Shown: piece after piece, positions 52,669-64,000 of the stretch | Layout: each line of letters starts with the position of its first letter | Numbering within the stretch: position 1 is the first letter of the stretch | NCBI RefSeq assembly: GCF_002776525.5 | Contig: NC_045453.1 | Span: 40,170,096-40,234,095, forward strand | DNA: 64,000 bases | Direction of reading: 5' to 3' | Origin: Piliocolobus tephrosceles | Lineage: Eukaryota > Chordata > Mammalia > Primates > Cercopithecidae | Notes under the pieces: generated by a model | Told to the model about the DNA's origin: nothing | What the model saw: only the letters and a program-made list of their open reading frames with translations | Database searches by the model: none | Made by a program: the position numbers and the translations under genes

Positions 52669-53443
52669 AAATACATCCGCATCCAATGGTATAACAGAGC
52701 ACTGAGAAATGTGAAGCCATGTGACTTGCATGGACATGACACAGCAGATGATTGTCATGCACTTAAGTGCTCAGACTTGAGCTTCTACCATCACCATGAG
52801 GAGAAGCAGAAAGTCAGCCCTCTGGCCTCAGGCAAAGGGGTGTAAGGTGGAGCAGAAATACCCCAGTCAAGACCAACTGACCCCAGCCAACCTCTGGATG
52901 CACAGAGCAAAGCCAGCCAAGATCAGCAGAGCCACTAAGCCAAGCCCAGCCAACCCTCAGTCAACCCACTTAGTTTATATTGGCTTGGCACCTAAATCAA
53001 CACTTATTGCTGTATGCCATGGAGATTCTGTAGCTGTTATACTGCATTTTTCTGGCAGTTAACTAATACTATACCTAAGAAAAAATACTGGAGAATAGAA
53101 GTGTCTAATATAGAGTTTTTAAGTAATTTGCAATGACATATATAATGTAAAACACTCCCTTATTTTCCCTGCAACATTTTATATTATATATACATTCTAG
53201 AAATTTTCCCTTTCTGACGCTTCTGTAATGACCAAATGTGTTGCTTCACATCCGAGGGCACAAATTTATATACCAGGGCACAAGACCCAGGGTAAGTTAG
53301 CTCTCCTAAAACATGCAGAAGTCTTAGGGAGGCTTATGGATTCCCTGGACCACAAAATTAGGAGTTTTCCTAATTCCAAGCACTAGAGATTCCCTCAGTA
53401 TGTTTAACAAACATACTGTTCAACTGCATGTCTTAACAGCGAT
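52669..53443. other. No recognised gene or repeat
   Basis: Single-copy-like sequence; 52790-52980 is richer in C and A ('ccagcc' words recur) but has no exon features. Confidence 0.45.
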
Positions 53444-53780
53444 TGATGTGGTTTGGATCTGTGTCCTTACCCAAATCTCACGTTGATATGTAATTCCCAA
53501 TACTGGAAGTGGAGCCTGGTCGGAGGTGATTGGATCATGGAGGTGAATCCTTCATGAATGGTTTAGCACCACCCTCTCAGTGCTGTTTTCATGATAGTGA
53601 GTGAGTGAGTTATCATGAGATCTGGTTGTTTAAAAGTGTATAGCACCTCCCACCCCTCTCTTGGTCCTGTTCCTGACAGGTAAGAGGCCTGCTCCTGCTT
53701 TGCCTTCTGCCATGAGTGAAAGCTCCCTGAGGCCTCCCCAGAAGTAGATGCCACCATGCTTCCTGTACAGGTTGTACACA
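53444..53780 (+). mobile_element. MSTB-type MaLR LTR, 3'-truncated
   Basis: Starts TGATGTGGTTTGGATCTGTG and has GGAGGTGATTGGATCATGG, ATGAATGGTTTAGCACCACC and GGTTGTTTAAAAGTGT. It stops after TGCTTCCTGTACAGG, before the usual AATAAA region and LTR end, so about 80 nt are missing. Confidence 0.88.
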
Positions 53781-54317
53781 AAGGTAATAGGAATCAAGCA
53801 GCCCCACACAGCTCTTTTGCACTCATGTGTTGTATGACAGAATCCACTCCCTCCCCTTGCCCATTCACACCTAAGGTTGATAATAGATTCAGACTTTTAG
53901 GATTCTGCACTGTTGCTTGCTATTTCCCTATATTATCTTCAAGTTATCTAGTTTAAGCATGATGTCTGCTTTCTGCCTGGATCCTGATTCAGTAATTGGT
54001 ATCAGAGTGCCTCCAGGAAACAAAATTTCAAAGTAGGATATTGATATTGTGTGCTCATGTAGTTGAGAAAGGTACAGACACCTTCCTTGTCAAATGATAA
54101 TGGGGCACAGATGACCCACAGTACCAGTAGCATCAAGATTATTCACTCTTAATGGTCTCGGTATAAAATGCCTGTGGACCTAAAGGCACTGAGACGTTGA
54201 GAAATTGTGCCAATTAATCACTACGGAAGGTCTAGTGCTTGTGAAGGGTAAGAGGCTGCTTCTGATGGCAATGGAGAATGTACACAGGAAAAATGGACCT
54301 TAAAAGCTGAAAATATA
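53781..54317. other. No recognised gene or repeat
   Basis: Single-copy-like sequence; nothing further seen. Confidence 0.45.
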
Positions 54318-54705
54318 TGTTATGGGGTAAATTTTGTCCCTCTCAAATTCATATGTTGAAGTTCTAACCCCTAGTACCTCAGAATGTGACTGCATTTGGA
54401 GATAGGGTCTTTAAAAATGGTGGTTAAAGTAAAATTAAGTCATATAGGTAAATCCTAATTCAATATGATTGGTATTCTTATAAGAAGAGAAGATTATAAC
54501 AAAGACACACAGATAGATGCTCATGTGAAGACACAAGGAGAAGATGGACATCTACAAGCCAAAAAGGGAAAGCTCAAAAGAAACCAACTCTGCTGACATT
54601 TTGATCTCATACTTCTAGCCTACAGAACTGTGAGAAAATGCATTTCTGTTGTTTAAGACACACAATCTGTGGTACTCTGTTATTGCAGCACGAGCGCACA
54701 ATAGA
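54318..54705 (+). mobile_element. MaLR/ERVL-type LTR, subfamily unresolved
   Basis: Begins TGTTATGGGGTAAATTTTGTC; contains CCTAGTACCTCAGAATGTGA, GAGATAGGGTCTTTAAA, CTTATAAGAAGAGAAG, ACTGTGAGAAAATGCATTTC and GTTGTTTAAGACACACAATC. The order is that of a common old mammalian LTR related to the MLT class. It is diverged, lacks internal coding sequence, and I cannot fix its exact name. Confidence 0.7.
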
Positions 54706-55389
54706 ATGTACATAAAAACATGCATAGAAAATTGCAACATGTTCATGGCTTTGAAGGAGCCCTTTGTCTTCTGAGGTTGAAGGGTAGATAAGCCTGAGAA
54801 CATCGCCAAGTTATAATGGCAAGAGATGGGAGAGTATGCATAAAGGGGCAAGGCTAAGGGCATTAGACCAAGGAAGACTAAATATAAGATTTGATCAGAT
54901 CAAATATGTCAACACCCTTTGAGGTGTCGGCTATGCATCAATTATGTTTCTAGGCTTCAATTCTAAGTTGGATAAACTGTTATCACCCCTAAACCTGCCT
55001 TGCTGCTTAAATGGGTCCCATTTGTATCCTCAAACTTTGCATTACAGAACAGTGAAAAATATAGCAGGACATGCTACTTGTACGTTTAATTACATCTCTG
55101 TTTTATAGGTCACTAGGAGTAAATGTCTTATAAACCTTAATTATCCAGATAACTGAAGTTTAACTCTTTAAACTCTGACATTAAAGGAAATCAACAATTT
55201 TATGGCCATCTTCCTAAAATATTACGTACGTGTCTGGTTTTAGAAGCAGAGAATATTAAATGCAATTCAACCTTCATTTTCATACTAAATTTATAAAACT
55301 GTACTTAATAAATTGAAAGTGTGAAATCCAAGGTTTATATAGCTAGACATATTGCATCTTTAAATAGAAGGCAGTTTAGAAAAATACAT
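54706..55389. other. No recognised gene or repeat
   Basis: AT-rich sequence directly upstream of the plus-strand L1; nothing further seen. Confidence 0.45.
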
Positions 55390-57068
55390 TGGGGGAAGGC
55401 AAAATAGCCAACTAGATACAACCAGGTAGAACAGCTCCCACAAAAGGACTGCGATGACTGGCGTGCTCCTAACAAATCTTAAGAGGGAAAAAGACATCAA
55501 GAGTAGACAAATGGAAGATATGCAAGCTGAGCCAAAGGGAGAGGAAGCTGAGAATGCTACAGAGGGCTACAGCACACCAAACTCATTCCTGGCCCCCAGT
55601 GGCTCTGAGGGAATAGGTGAGTTGAACTGGCAAGGAACAACCTGCTCTAACTATGGACCTCTGGAACCCCAGGAGGAAGAGAACCTTCGAACACCATGGA
55701 CCTTTGAGTTGGCAAAGAGAGCTGCTTAGAGAAGTGGTAGGGGCAGCAAGCCGGCTGATATGGAGCCCAGAGGATTTGATGTGGGAGCATCTGTAGGAGA
55801 GCATAGGCAGGGACACCCATCCCCCTAGGCTCGACTTGATCCCATAGGAGACTTTAGCCCTAGGGGAGCTATCAGTACTAAACTCTGCTGGGTTGTCTTG
55901 TCCATCAAACGGGGCTGGTCTGACCTCAGCACCCCTTGGTCTGCTGGCCTCTCCCCAGACCACAGCCTGGCCGTGCCTGCTTACAGGGCCATCTTGGGTG
56001 CCCTGGGGGGCCACACCATAACTTCTGTACCAGTGGACCATGCCAGACCAGCAGAGAACTCCAGTGGGGCACTGGCCATGCACCAGCCTTTGCACTCCCT
56101 CCCCAAAGCACAGCTTCCCCCAGGCCCACAACAGCTCCCCACATTGCTATGCTGGCATGTGTCTGCACAGGTGAATTTTGCTTTCCTGGTCCCACCAGTG
56201 CCCAAGGAGTGCAGTCCACCCACCCTCTCCCTTCTCATCACCATTGCAGATGGAGCCTGGACAGACACAGAACTAGCCATCCCTGCCCCTACCAGCATCC
56301 AGCCCTTGTGCTAACACTGCCGTGGGAGTGAAACTAGGCCCAGAAGACAGTAGATCCTCCCTTGCTCTGAGCTACCACACATGCTTGTGGGGCACAGAGA
56401 AGGCACCCAGAACTATACCTGCCGGTGCCCCACCCCTGAGCCAATACCACCTCCAGTATGAGCATGCACACAGTCATCAGCAAGGGCCACTGCCCCCCCA
56501 CAGCTGTGTTGCCTCCACCACTGTGCTGAACACCTGCAGAGGGGCAAGCACCCTGGCACTCATTAGCATTTTGCCGCAGCTGCCACGACCACTGCTGTGG
56601 ACATATGTGAAACAGAATGAATCCCACTGTCACTACACTACAAAACATTTTTGCTGATATCACCCATTGGACTGCAGGAACCAGTGATTGAGGAGCACTT
56701 TGGCACCCCCAGTGCAATAGATTACTAACTTCAAGGAGACAAAGAACAAAGTTAGGGCCTGATACAACTCTCCAGAGTTAGAGCATGCAGTCCAGAATTT
56801 GGGAGCTCAGCGTTGGCCTCCCTAAATCTTCTAGAAATGAAGTCAGTTGATTGAATCCACTTTATACCACAACCAAACCCTCAAGGTCAACAAATAGGAT
56901 AAAAAAAAAATCCATCCAAAAGTCAGCAACTCAAAGACTGAAGGAAGATAAGCCGACAAAGCTGTGAAAGAATTAACGTAAAAACCCTGACAACTCAGAA
57001 AGCCAGAGTACCTATTTCCTCCAAATGACCACATCAACTCTCCAGCAAGGATTCTGAACTGGGCTGAG
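55390..57068 (+). promoter_or_regulatory. L1 5' UTR (older type)
   Basis: A leader of about 1.68 kb precedes the ORF1 ATG at 57069. It is GC-rich in the middle (55900-56600) and poor in intact CpGs, as expected of an old, methylated promoter. The large open frames on both strands here (up to 182 codons) arise from this GC-rich leader and are not genes. Confidence 0.8.
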
Positions 57069-57980
57069 ATGGCTGAAATGACAGAAAGAGAATTCAGAAT
57101 ATGTACAGGAATGAAGATCATTAAGCTATAAGAGTTCATTGAAACCCAATCCAATGAAGCTAAAAATCATCATAAAACAATGCAAGAGGTGACACACAAA
57201 GTAGCCAGTATAGAAATGAATATAACTGACCTGACAGAGCTGAAAAACACACTACCAGAATTTCATAATGCAGTCACAAGTAATAATATTAGAATAGACC
57301 AAGCGGAAGAAAAAATCTCAGAGCTCAAAGATGGTTTTCTGAAATAAGATATTCACATAAGAATAGAGAAAAAAAAAATAATGAAAAGAAACAGACAAAA
57401 CCTCTGAGGACGAGAGGATTATGTAAAGAGACCAAATCTATGACACATTGGTGTCCTTGAAAGAAATGAGGAGAATGGAACCAACTTGGAAAACATATTT
57501 CAGGATATCATTCATGAGAATGTCCCCAACCTAGCTAGAGAGGTCAACATTCAAATTCAGAAAATGCAGACAATCCCAGTAAGATACTTCACAAGAAGAT
57601 CATCCCCAAGACATATAAGCTTCAGATTCTCCAAGGCCAAAATAAAAGAAAAAATGTTAAAGGGAGCTAGAGAGAATGGTCAGATCACCTCCAAAGGGAA
57701 GCACATCAGATTAACAGCAGATCTCTCAACAGAAACCCTAAAAGCCAGAAAAGACTGGGGGCCAATATTCAATATTCTTAAAGAAAAGAAATTCCAACCC
57801 AGAAATTCATATCCAGCCAAACTAAACTTCATAGGTGAAGGAAAAATAAGATGCTTTTCAGACAAGCAAATGCTGAGGGAATTTATTACCACCAGACCTG
57901 CCTCCTGAAGGAAGCGCTAAATATGAAAAGAAAAAACATTACCAGCCACTACAAAATGCACTGAAGTACACAGACCAGTA
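57069..57980 (+). pseudogene. L1 ORF1, broken
   Basis: Starts MAEMTEREF at 57069, the usual start of ORF1 in this L1 age class, and meets a stop after 20 codons. A long open part (57486-57908) carries the RRM/C-terminal domain: NVPNLAREVNIQIQKMQ, SSPRHISFRFSKAKIKE and RLTADLSTETLKARKDWG. It stops at a TGA just before the C terminus, whose remaining words (KEAL, YQPLQNALKYTDQ) are seen in other frames to about 57980. Confidence 0.9.
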
Positions 57981-60900
57981 ACACTATAAAGCAACCTAAT
58001 AAACAAGTCTGCAAAATAACCAGCTAACATAATGATGACAGAATCAAATCTACACATATCAATGCTAACCTTGAAAGTAAATGGGCTAAATGCCCCAAAT
58101 GAAAGGCACAGAGTGACAAGCTGGATAAACAACCAAGATCCATTGGTATGTTATCTTCAAAAGCCCCATCTCACATGCAATGACACCAGTAGGCTCAAAA
58201 TAACGGGATGGAGAAAAATCTACCAAGCAAATAGAAAACAGAAAAAAGCAGGGGCTGCAATCCTAGTTTCAGACAAAACATACTTTAAAGCAATAAAGAT
58301 AAAAAACAACAAAGAAAGACTTTACATAGTAGTAAAGGGTTTAATTCAAGGAGTTTTAACTATCCTAAATATGTATACACTCAACAAAGGAGCACCCAGA
58401 TTCATAAAGCAAGTTTTTAGAAACCTTCAAAGAGACTTAGACTCTCACATAATAATAGTGAGAGACTTTAACACCCCACTAACAATATTAGATAGATTAT
58501 AAAGACAGAAAATTAACAAAAGTATTCAGGACATGAGCTCAGTACTGGACCAAATGGACCTAATAGATATCTACAGAACTCTCCACTCAAAAACGAGGGA
58601 GTATATATTCTTCTCATTGCCACATGGCACATATTCTAAAATGGATCACATAATCAGAAAAAAAAAAAAAACACTCCTAAACAAATACAAAAGAACTGAA
58701 ATCATAGAAAACGATATATCAGACCATAGCACAAACAAATTAGAAATAAAAGTTAAGAAATTCACTGGAAAAAAAAAAACATAAAATTACATGGAAACTG
58801 AATAATCTCCTCTTTAATGGCCTTTGGATAAATAATGGAATTAAGGCAGAAATCAAGAAGTTATTTGAAACTAATGAGAGCAAAGATACAACATACAAGA
58901 ATCTGCAGGACACAGCTAAGGCAGTGTTAAAGGGGAAATTTATAGCACTAAATTCCCACATCAAAAAGTTACAAACATCTCAATTTAACAACCTGCTATC
59001 AAAACTAAAAGAACTAGAGAACCAAGAGCAAACCAATTCCAAAGTTGGAGAAGACAAGAAATAAACAAAATCAGAACTGAACTGAAGGGCTTCGGTACCC
59101 TTCATGAAAAACCCTTCAAAAGATCAACTAATACAAGAGTTGGGTTTTTTGTTTTGTTTTGTTTTGAAAAAAAAAATAATAAAATAAACTGCTAGCTAGA
59201 CAAATAAAGAAGAAAAGAGAGAAGATACAACTAAACACAATCAGAAATGACAAGGGGATTATTACCACTGACCCACCAAAATATTAATAACCATCAGAGA
59301 ATATTATGAATATTATGCACATAAACTAGAAAATCCAAAAGAAATGGATAAATTCCTAGACACATACACCTACCCCCAAGACTGAACCAAGAAGAAATTG
59401 AGTCCCTGAACAGACTAATAAAGAACTCTGAAATTGAGTCAGTAATATATAGCCTATCAACCAAAAAGAAGTCCAGGACCAGGAGGATTCACAGCTGGAT
59501 TCTACCAGATGTACAAAGAGAAGCTGGTACCATTCCTGCTGAAACTATTGCAAAAAATTTAGGGGGAGGGACATCTCCATAGCTCATTCTATGAGGCAGT
59601 ATCATCTGTATACCAAAACCTGGTGGAGATACAACAAAAAAAGAAAACTTCACGCCAATGAACATCAATACAAAAATCCTCAACAAAACACTGGCAAACC
59701 AAATTCAGCAGCACATCAAAAAGCTCATCCACCACAATAAAGTAGGCTTTATCCCTGAGATGTAAGATTGGTTCAAAATACACAAATCAGTAACTGAGAT
59801 TCATCATTTAAATAGAACTAAAGACAAAAACCACATGATTATCTCAATAGATGCATAAAATTCCAAATCCCTTCATGTTAAAAACTCACAATACACTAGG
59901 TATTGAAGGAACATCCCTCAAAATAATAAGAGCCATCTATGACAAATCCACAGCCAACATCATACTGAGTGGGCCAAAGCTAGAAGCATTCCCCTTGAAA
60001 ACTGGCACAAGACAAGGATGTCCCGTCTCACCACTCCTATTCAACATACTATGGGAAGTCCTGGCCAGGGCAATCAGGCAAGAGAAATAAATAAATGGCA
60101 TCCAAATAGGAAGAGAGGAAGTCAAATAATCCCTGTTTGCAGACAACATAATCTTAAATCTAGAAAACCCCATAATCTAAGCCCAAAATTTCCTTAAGCT
60201 AATAAACAACTTCAGCAAAACTTCAGAAAAGTCTTAGGATACAAAATCAATGTATAAAAATCACTAACATCCCTATATACCAACAACAGTCAAGCCAAGA
60301 GCCAAGCCAGGAACACAATCCCATTCACAATTGCCACAAGAAAAGAAAATACTTAGGAATACAGCTAACCGAGAAAGTTAAAGATCTCTATAAGGAGAAC
60401 TACAAAACACTGCTCAAATAAATCAAAGATAACACAAACAAATGGAAAAACATTCCATGCTCATGGATAATAACAATCAATATCTTTATAATGGCCATAC
60501 TGCCCAAAGCAATTTATGGAATCAATGCTATTCCTATCAAACTACCATTATTGATATGTCTCCACAAAACTAGAAAAAACTATTTTAAAATTCATATGGA
60601 ACCAAAAAGAGCCCGAATAGCCAAGACAATCCTAAGCAAAAAGAACAAAGCTGAAGGCATCATGCTCTTCAACTTTGAACTATGCTATAGGTCTATAGTA
60701 ACCAAAACAGCATGGTATTGATACAAAAATAGACAGATAGACTAATGGAACAGCAAAGAAAACCCCGAAATAAGGCTGCACACATACAACTATCTAATCC
60801 TTGAAAAACCTGACAAAAAACAATCAATGAGGAATGGATTCCGTATTCAATAAATTGTGCTAGGGTAACTGGCTAGCCATATGCAGAAGATTGAAACAGG

Positions 60901-61519
60901 ACCCTTTCCTTATGCTATATACAAAAATTAACTCAGCATGGATTACAGACTTAAATGTAAAACCCAAATCTATAAAAACCCTAGAAGACAACCTAGGCAA
61001 TACCTTCTGGACCTAGAAACTGACAAAGATTTCATGATGAAGTTACAAAAAGCAATTGCAACAAAGACAAAAATTGACAAATAGAATCTCAGTGAACCAA
61101 AGAGCTTCTGCACAGCAAAAGAAACTACAGACTGAAGAGACAACCTACAGAATGGGAGAAGATTTTTGCAAACTGTTCATCTGACAAAGATCTAATATCC
61201 AGCCTCTACAAGGAACTTAAACAAACTTACAAGAAAAAAAAAAACATTAAAAAGTGGACAAAGGACATGAACAGACTTTTTTCAAAAGAAGGCATACATG
61301 TAGCCAACAATCACATGAAAAAAAGATCAACATCACTGTTTATTAGAGAAATGCAAATCGAAACCACAATGAGATACCACCTCATACCGGTCAGAATGGC
61401 TACTATTAAAGAGTCGAAAAGTAACAGATATTGGCAAGGTTGCAGAGAAAGACACACTTATACACTGTTGGTGGAAGTGTAAATTAGTTCAGCCATGTGG
61501 AAAGCAGTGTGACGATTTC

Positions 61520-61573
61520 TGTTTGTTTGTTAGTTTGTTTGTTTGTTTGTTTGTTTGTTTGTTTGTTTGTTTT
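61520..61573. repeat. (GTTT)n microsatellite at the Alu tail
   Basis: About 13 repeats of GTTT with one GTTA near the start, occupying the former poly(A) tail of the Alu. Confidence 0.95.
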
Positions 61574-61855
61574 AGACAGAGTCTCACTCTGTCGCCCAGA
61601 CTGGAGTGCAGTGACATGATTTCAGCTCACTGCAAGCTCCACCTCCCAGGTTCATGCCATTCAGAATGCCTCAGCCTGCCGAGTAGCTGGGACTACAGGT
61701 GCCAGCCACCATGCCTGGCTAATTATTTTGTGTTTTTAGTAGAGACGGGTTTTCACCACGTTAGGCAGGATGGTCTCGATCTCCTGACTTTGTGAGCTGC
61801 CCATCTCGGCCTCCCAAAGTGCTAGGATTATAGGCATGAGCCACTGTGCTCGGCT
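61520..61855 (-). mobile_element. AluY-type SINE inserted in L1 ORF2, tail turned into (GTTT)n
   Basis: Minus-strand Alu from GACAGAGTCTCACTCTGTC to GAGCCACTGTGCTCGGCT. Flanking words GACGATTTC (61511-61519) and GACAATTTC (61856-61864) form a 9-bp duplication with one change. A short insertion/deletion near 61660 alters the left monomer. Confidence 0.92.
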
Positions 61856-62103
61856 GACAATTTCCTAAAGAACTTAGAACTACCATTCAACCCAGCAATT
61901 CCATTATTGGGTATATACTCAAAGGAATATAGATCATTCTACCATAAAGACCCATGCACATGTATGTTCATTGCAGCACTATTCACAATAGCAAAGACAT
62001 GAAATCACCCTAAATGCCCATCAGTAGTAGTCCTGGTAAAGAAAATATGGTACATACATCATGGAATACTATGTAGTCATAAAAAAGAACAAGATCCTAT
62101 CCT

Positions 62104-63877
62104 TGAAGTAGACACGAAGTAGTAAAGGGAAGGTTATAGTACTGAGGGTCCATGAAGTCTTTAATTGTGTTTGTAAAGCAAAGAATAACAAAACAAAAGG
62201 AAAGAGAAAGAAAAATACGTCAACATATCCAATATCAAACGATGAAACAAATAGTTGAGGTAATCTTTATAAGTGGAAAATAAGGATATCACAAGAATAT
62301 AACCTGGATAAAAATGAACACAGGCCTAAAATAATCTTATTATAAGTATAAACATTAATTGAGCATTCACTGTCATCAGAGGGTTGCAATGCAATATATG
62401 GGACCCAAGGGGGATGCGCCCCTGTCCTTGGTCACTTAATCACATCCTACAAGGCTTTTGTAGGGCTTCAACTTGCCTCACTCTCCTTCTTGCCCTCTTT
62501 TAAATGATCATGCCAAAAGAAAGAACAGTGGTACTTTATAAAAATTTTTGATTTCTCCCTGAAGAGCCCCTCTTATTTGGCTGGGAACAGCTGGACTCCA
62601 ACCTGCTACTTACCACTCTCATTACCTTACACCTTCCCTCTACTATCTGTTGCTCTCATCTTGTGCCTTTAGCTTCTTTTTCTTCCTTATCTCTTCTACC
62701 TGTGTTCCTGCTTCCTTTCCCAAACTGGTAACTTCTGTCCCAAGTAGTTTCATTATTGCACCAACATTGGCCAACAAAAGTGCATCTCGTCTTCTAATTA
62801 TTTATATGGCCAATTGCATTGTTTCCTGGGATCTTGGGTATTTTATGTTGATATTCAGAGATCCTCTTTTTACTATTTATTTGAAATGAAAGAACTGTAT
62901 TTAGAAGCACTCTGGAGAGCTGAGAGTGCATGAAACAAGGATGCTATAACGAATTTGAGATAAGAGTCCCATGTGTATGTGTCTTGCACTTTGGTATAAC
63001 TCATTGGATCAGTCAGTTAGATGCTAATATGATAATGCCATTTACTGAAAAATGCCTTTAAAATATCACAATATATGAATAAAGGAGAACTACTAATCCT
63101 CTCTTATATGTTCTCTTGGCCTATATGTGAGGAAAATTTCACACACAGGTGATAGGCAAAGAAGAAAAACATTCCAAGCACAGGTCAGTGCTCAATGACA
63201 CCAATCTATTAAAGTTTGAAGAAGACCTTAATTGTGCTTGTGAAGCCCAGTGTGATTCATCAACTAGCCATGCATTTGGCTGACAGCCTTGAAATGAAGT
63301 CTTTTATGCAAAGTGGAATGTTCTTTAGTGATTGCCTTCACAGGAAATTTGAAAACCACAGGATATTCTGATTCTTCTTAAATCTCAAAGCATCGGCTAT
63401 ACTTATTTGATTATTATTTGTGCTGTCATTCTGAGACATTTGGCCACTGTAAGGACAAGTCCATTCTGAATGTTCAGTCAATCTTACTACCATCAATTTT
63501 TGGTCATAATAAAAACATTTAAAATGAAAACAGTAGTAACAGAGCACAGAATCTGATCATGCCATAAAGAAAGCATGCTTAGTTCTTTTACATAAATTGC
63601 CCATTTCTCCCTGACATTTCCTCATAACTATTTAAGAGAAGGCAGAATCAAAGAACAGGCAGACTCAAAGCTCAAAGCTTACCTGGCCACAGGTGACCAT
63701 ATTTACGAAGATCTAACTGTGATATAACTTGCCGTGAAAAAGGTTTGTTTTCTGATCCCATCTTAAAGGCACAAGTTCCTGATACATCAACAGCTCCCCG
63801 AGCATAAAACTTTGACTCCAAATTGAGGAAGCAGAACTACTATGATCATCACCATGATCAACATTACACATATTGTC
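62104..63877. other. No recognised gene or named repeat
   Basis: AT-rich single-copy-like sequence. 62152-62178 and 63220-63246 share a 20 of 25 match ('ttaattgtgtttgtaaagc' against 'ttaattgtgcttgtgaagc'); significance unclear. No exon is evident. Confidence 0.4.
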
Positions 63878-64000
63878 TAGACCTGAGCCATCCAACATGG
63901 TAGCCACTAGGCACATGTGGCTCTCGAACTTAAATTAACTAAAGTCATAAAAAAGTAAAAATTAACTTCCTTCATAGCATGAATCATATTTCAAGTGTTC
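63878..64000 (-). mobile_element. hAT-Charlie-type element (MER58-like), runs off the right edge
   Basis: GAGCCATCCAACATGGTAGCC, CACTAGGCACATGTGGCTC and ATTTCAAGTGTTC match the reverse strand of the family seen at 20417. The rest lies outside the window. Confidence 0.5.

Larger units (their letters stand above)
55390..62103 (+). mobile_element. Older LINE-1 (L1PB / old L1PA age), 5'-complete, 3' UTR missing
   Basis: It begins TGGGGGAAGGCAAAATAG, an L1 5' end. Then follow a long 5' UTR (to 57068), ORF1 (57069 to about 57980), and ORF2 from 58032. The element stops at about 62103, inside the last part of ORF2 (AAAAAAGAACAAGATCC). No 3' UTR or poly(A) tail is seen. An AluY is inserted at 61520-61855. 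Compared with the minus-strand L1 at the other end of the window it is more diverged and its frames are more broken. Having a 5' end but no 3' end is the reverse of normal L1 truncation, so a later deletion or rearrangement is likely. Confidence 0.92.
58032..62103 (+). pseudogene. L1 ORF2, heavily broken, catalytic residues lost
   Basis: The endonuclease part begins at 58032 (SMLTLKVNGLNAP). By L1 numbering the catalytic N14 is replaced by K, and E43 lies in a changed LQKPHLTC (E to K). D145 and N147 (RDFNTPL), D205 (SKMDHII) and H230 (SDHSTNKLE) remain. Stops and frameshifts follow at 58500, 58784 and beyond. RT palm words are at 59851-60090 ([17 protein letters not shown]). The catalytic loop near 60136 reads FADN after an in-frame stop, losing the second aspartate. 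The C-terminal part is split by an AluY and ends at 62103. The product cannot function. Confidence 0.92.

Noticed and set aside
55583..56657. Large overlapping open frames on both strands, up to 182 codons
   Set aside because: They lie in the GC-rich 5' UTR of the plus-strand L1; overlapping frames on several strands and low-complexity composition point to chance.
62152..63246. Approximate 25-nt match between 62152 and 63220
   Set aside because: 20 of 25 in AT-rich DNA with no flanking similarity is within chance; not called a duplication.

Overview
The window reads as primate nuclear intergenic or intronic DNA. It is packed with LINE-1, Alu, MIR/L2, MaLR/ERV LTR and DNA-transposon remnants, with no bacterial-style operons and no intact cellular gene that I can recognise. 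The youngest Alu (45072-45375) carries a set of base differences that I associate with Old World monkey AluY (AluYRa-like) rather than human AluY. A cercopithecoid such as a macaque, baboon or green monkey is therefore my best guess. This rests on remembered consensus sequences, not on an alignment.

Layout. 1-4970: an L1PA-type LINE-1 on the minus strand with a complete 5' end; its 3' end lies beyond the left edge. 4971-13544: old single-copy-like DNA, one L2 piece and one weak exon candidate (9992-10333, minus). 13545-14765: a MIR split by two later insertions, one of them an Alu with perfect 12-bp target-site duplications, then L2. 16453-16909: a solo LTR7 (HERV-H LTR) on the minus strand with a perfect ATCAT duplication. 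17033-18106: an old DNA transposon containing a CpG-rich 469-bp LTR (17594-18062) with a perfect GAAAG duplication and a promoter-like motif cluster. 20417-25440: a hAT-like remnant, four Alus, a CA/TA microsatellite and MIRs. 25588-28600: an old L1M piece, a Tigger remnant and a 5'-truncated L1 3' end. 29804-32165: a mid-repetitive element and a dense MIR cluster. 35134-43607: two more copies of that element, L1M, Alus and a 93-nt pure pyrimidine tract. 44765-46540: L2 broken by the young AluY, then AluJ and an ERV-type LTR. 48250-54705: Alu, MST/MLT-type LTRs and an L1M, with two clean nested insertions. 55390-62103: an older L1 on the plus strand with a complete 5' end, no 3' UTR and an AluY inside. 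63878-64000: a second hAT-like copy running off the right edge.

Nothing in the window works together as a system. The only protein-coding content I can support is decayed L1 ORF1/ORF2. The two L1s point away from each other, so any antisense promoter activity in their 5' UTRs would enter the intervening 50 kb from both ends. I found no CRISPR array, RNA gene, new gene cluster or undescribed machinery. The items most worth checking are the CpG-rich LTR, the LTR7, the repeated same-orientation element family and the weak exon candidate.
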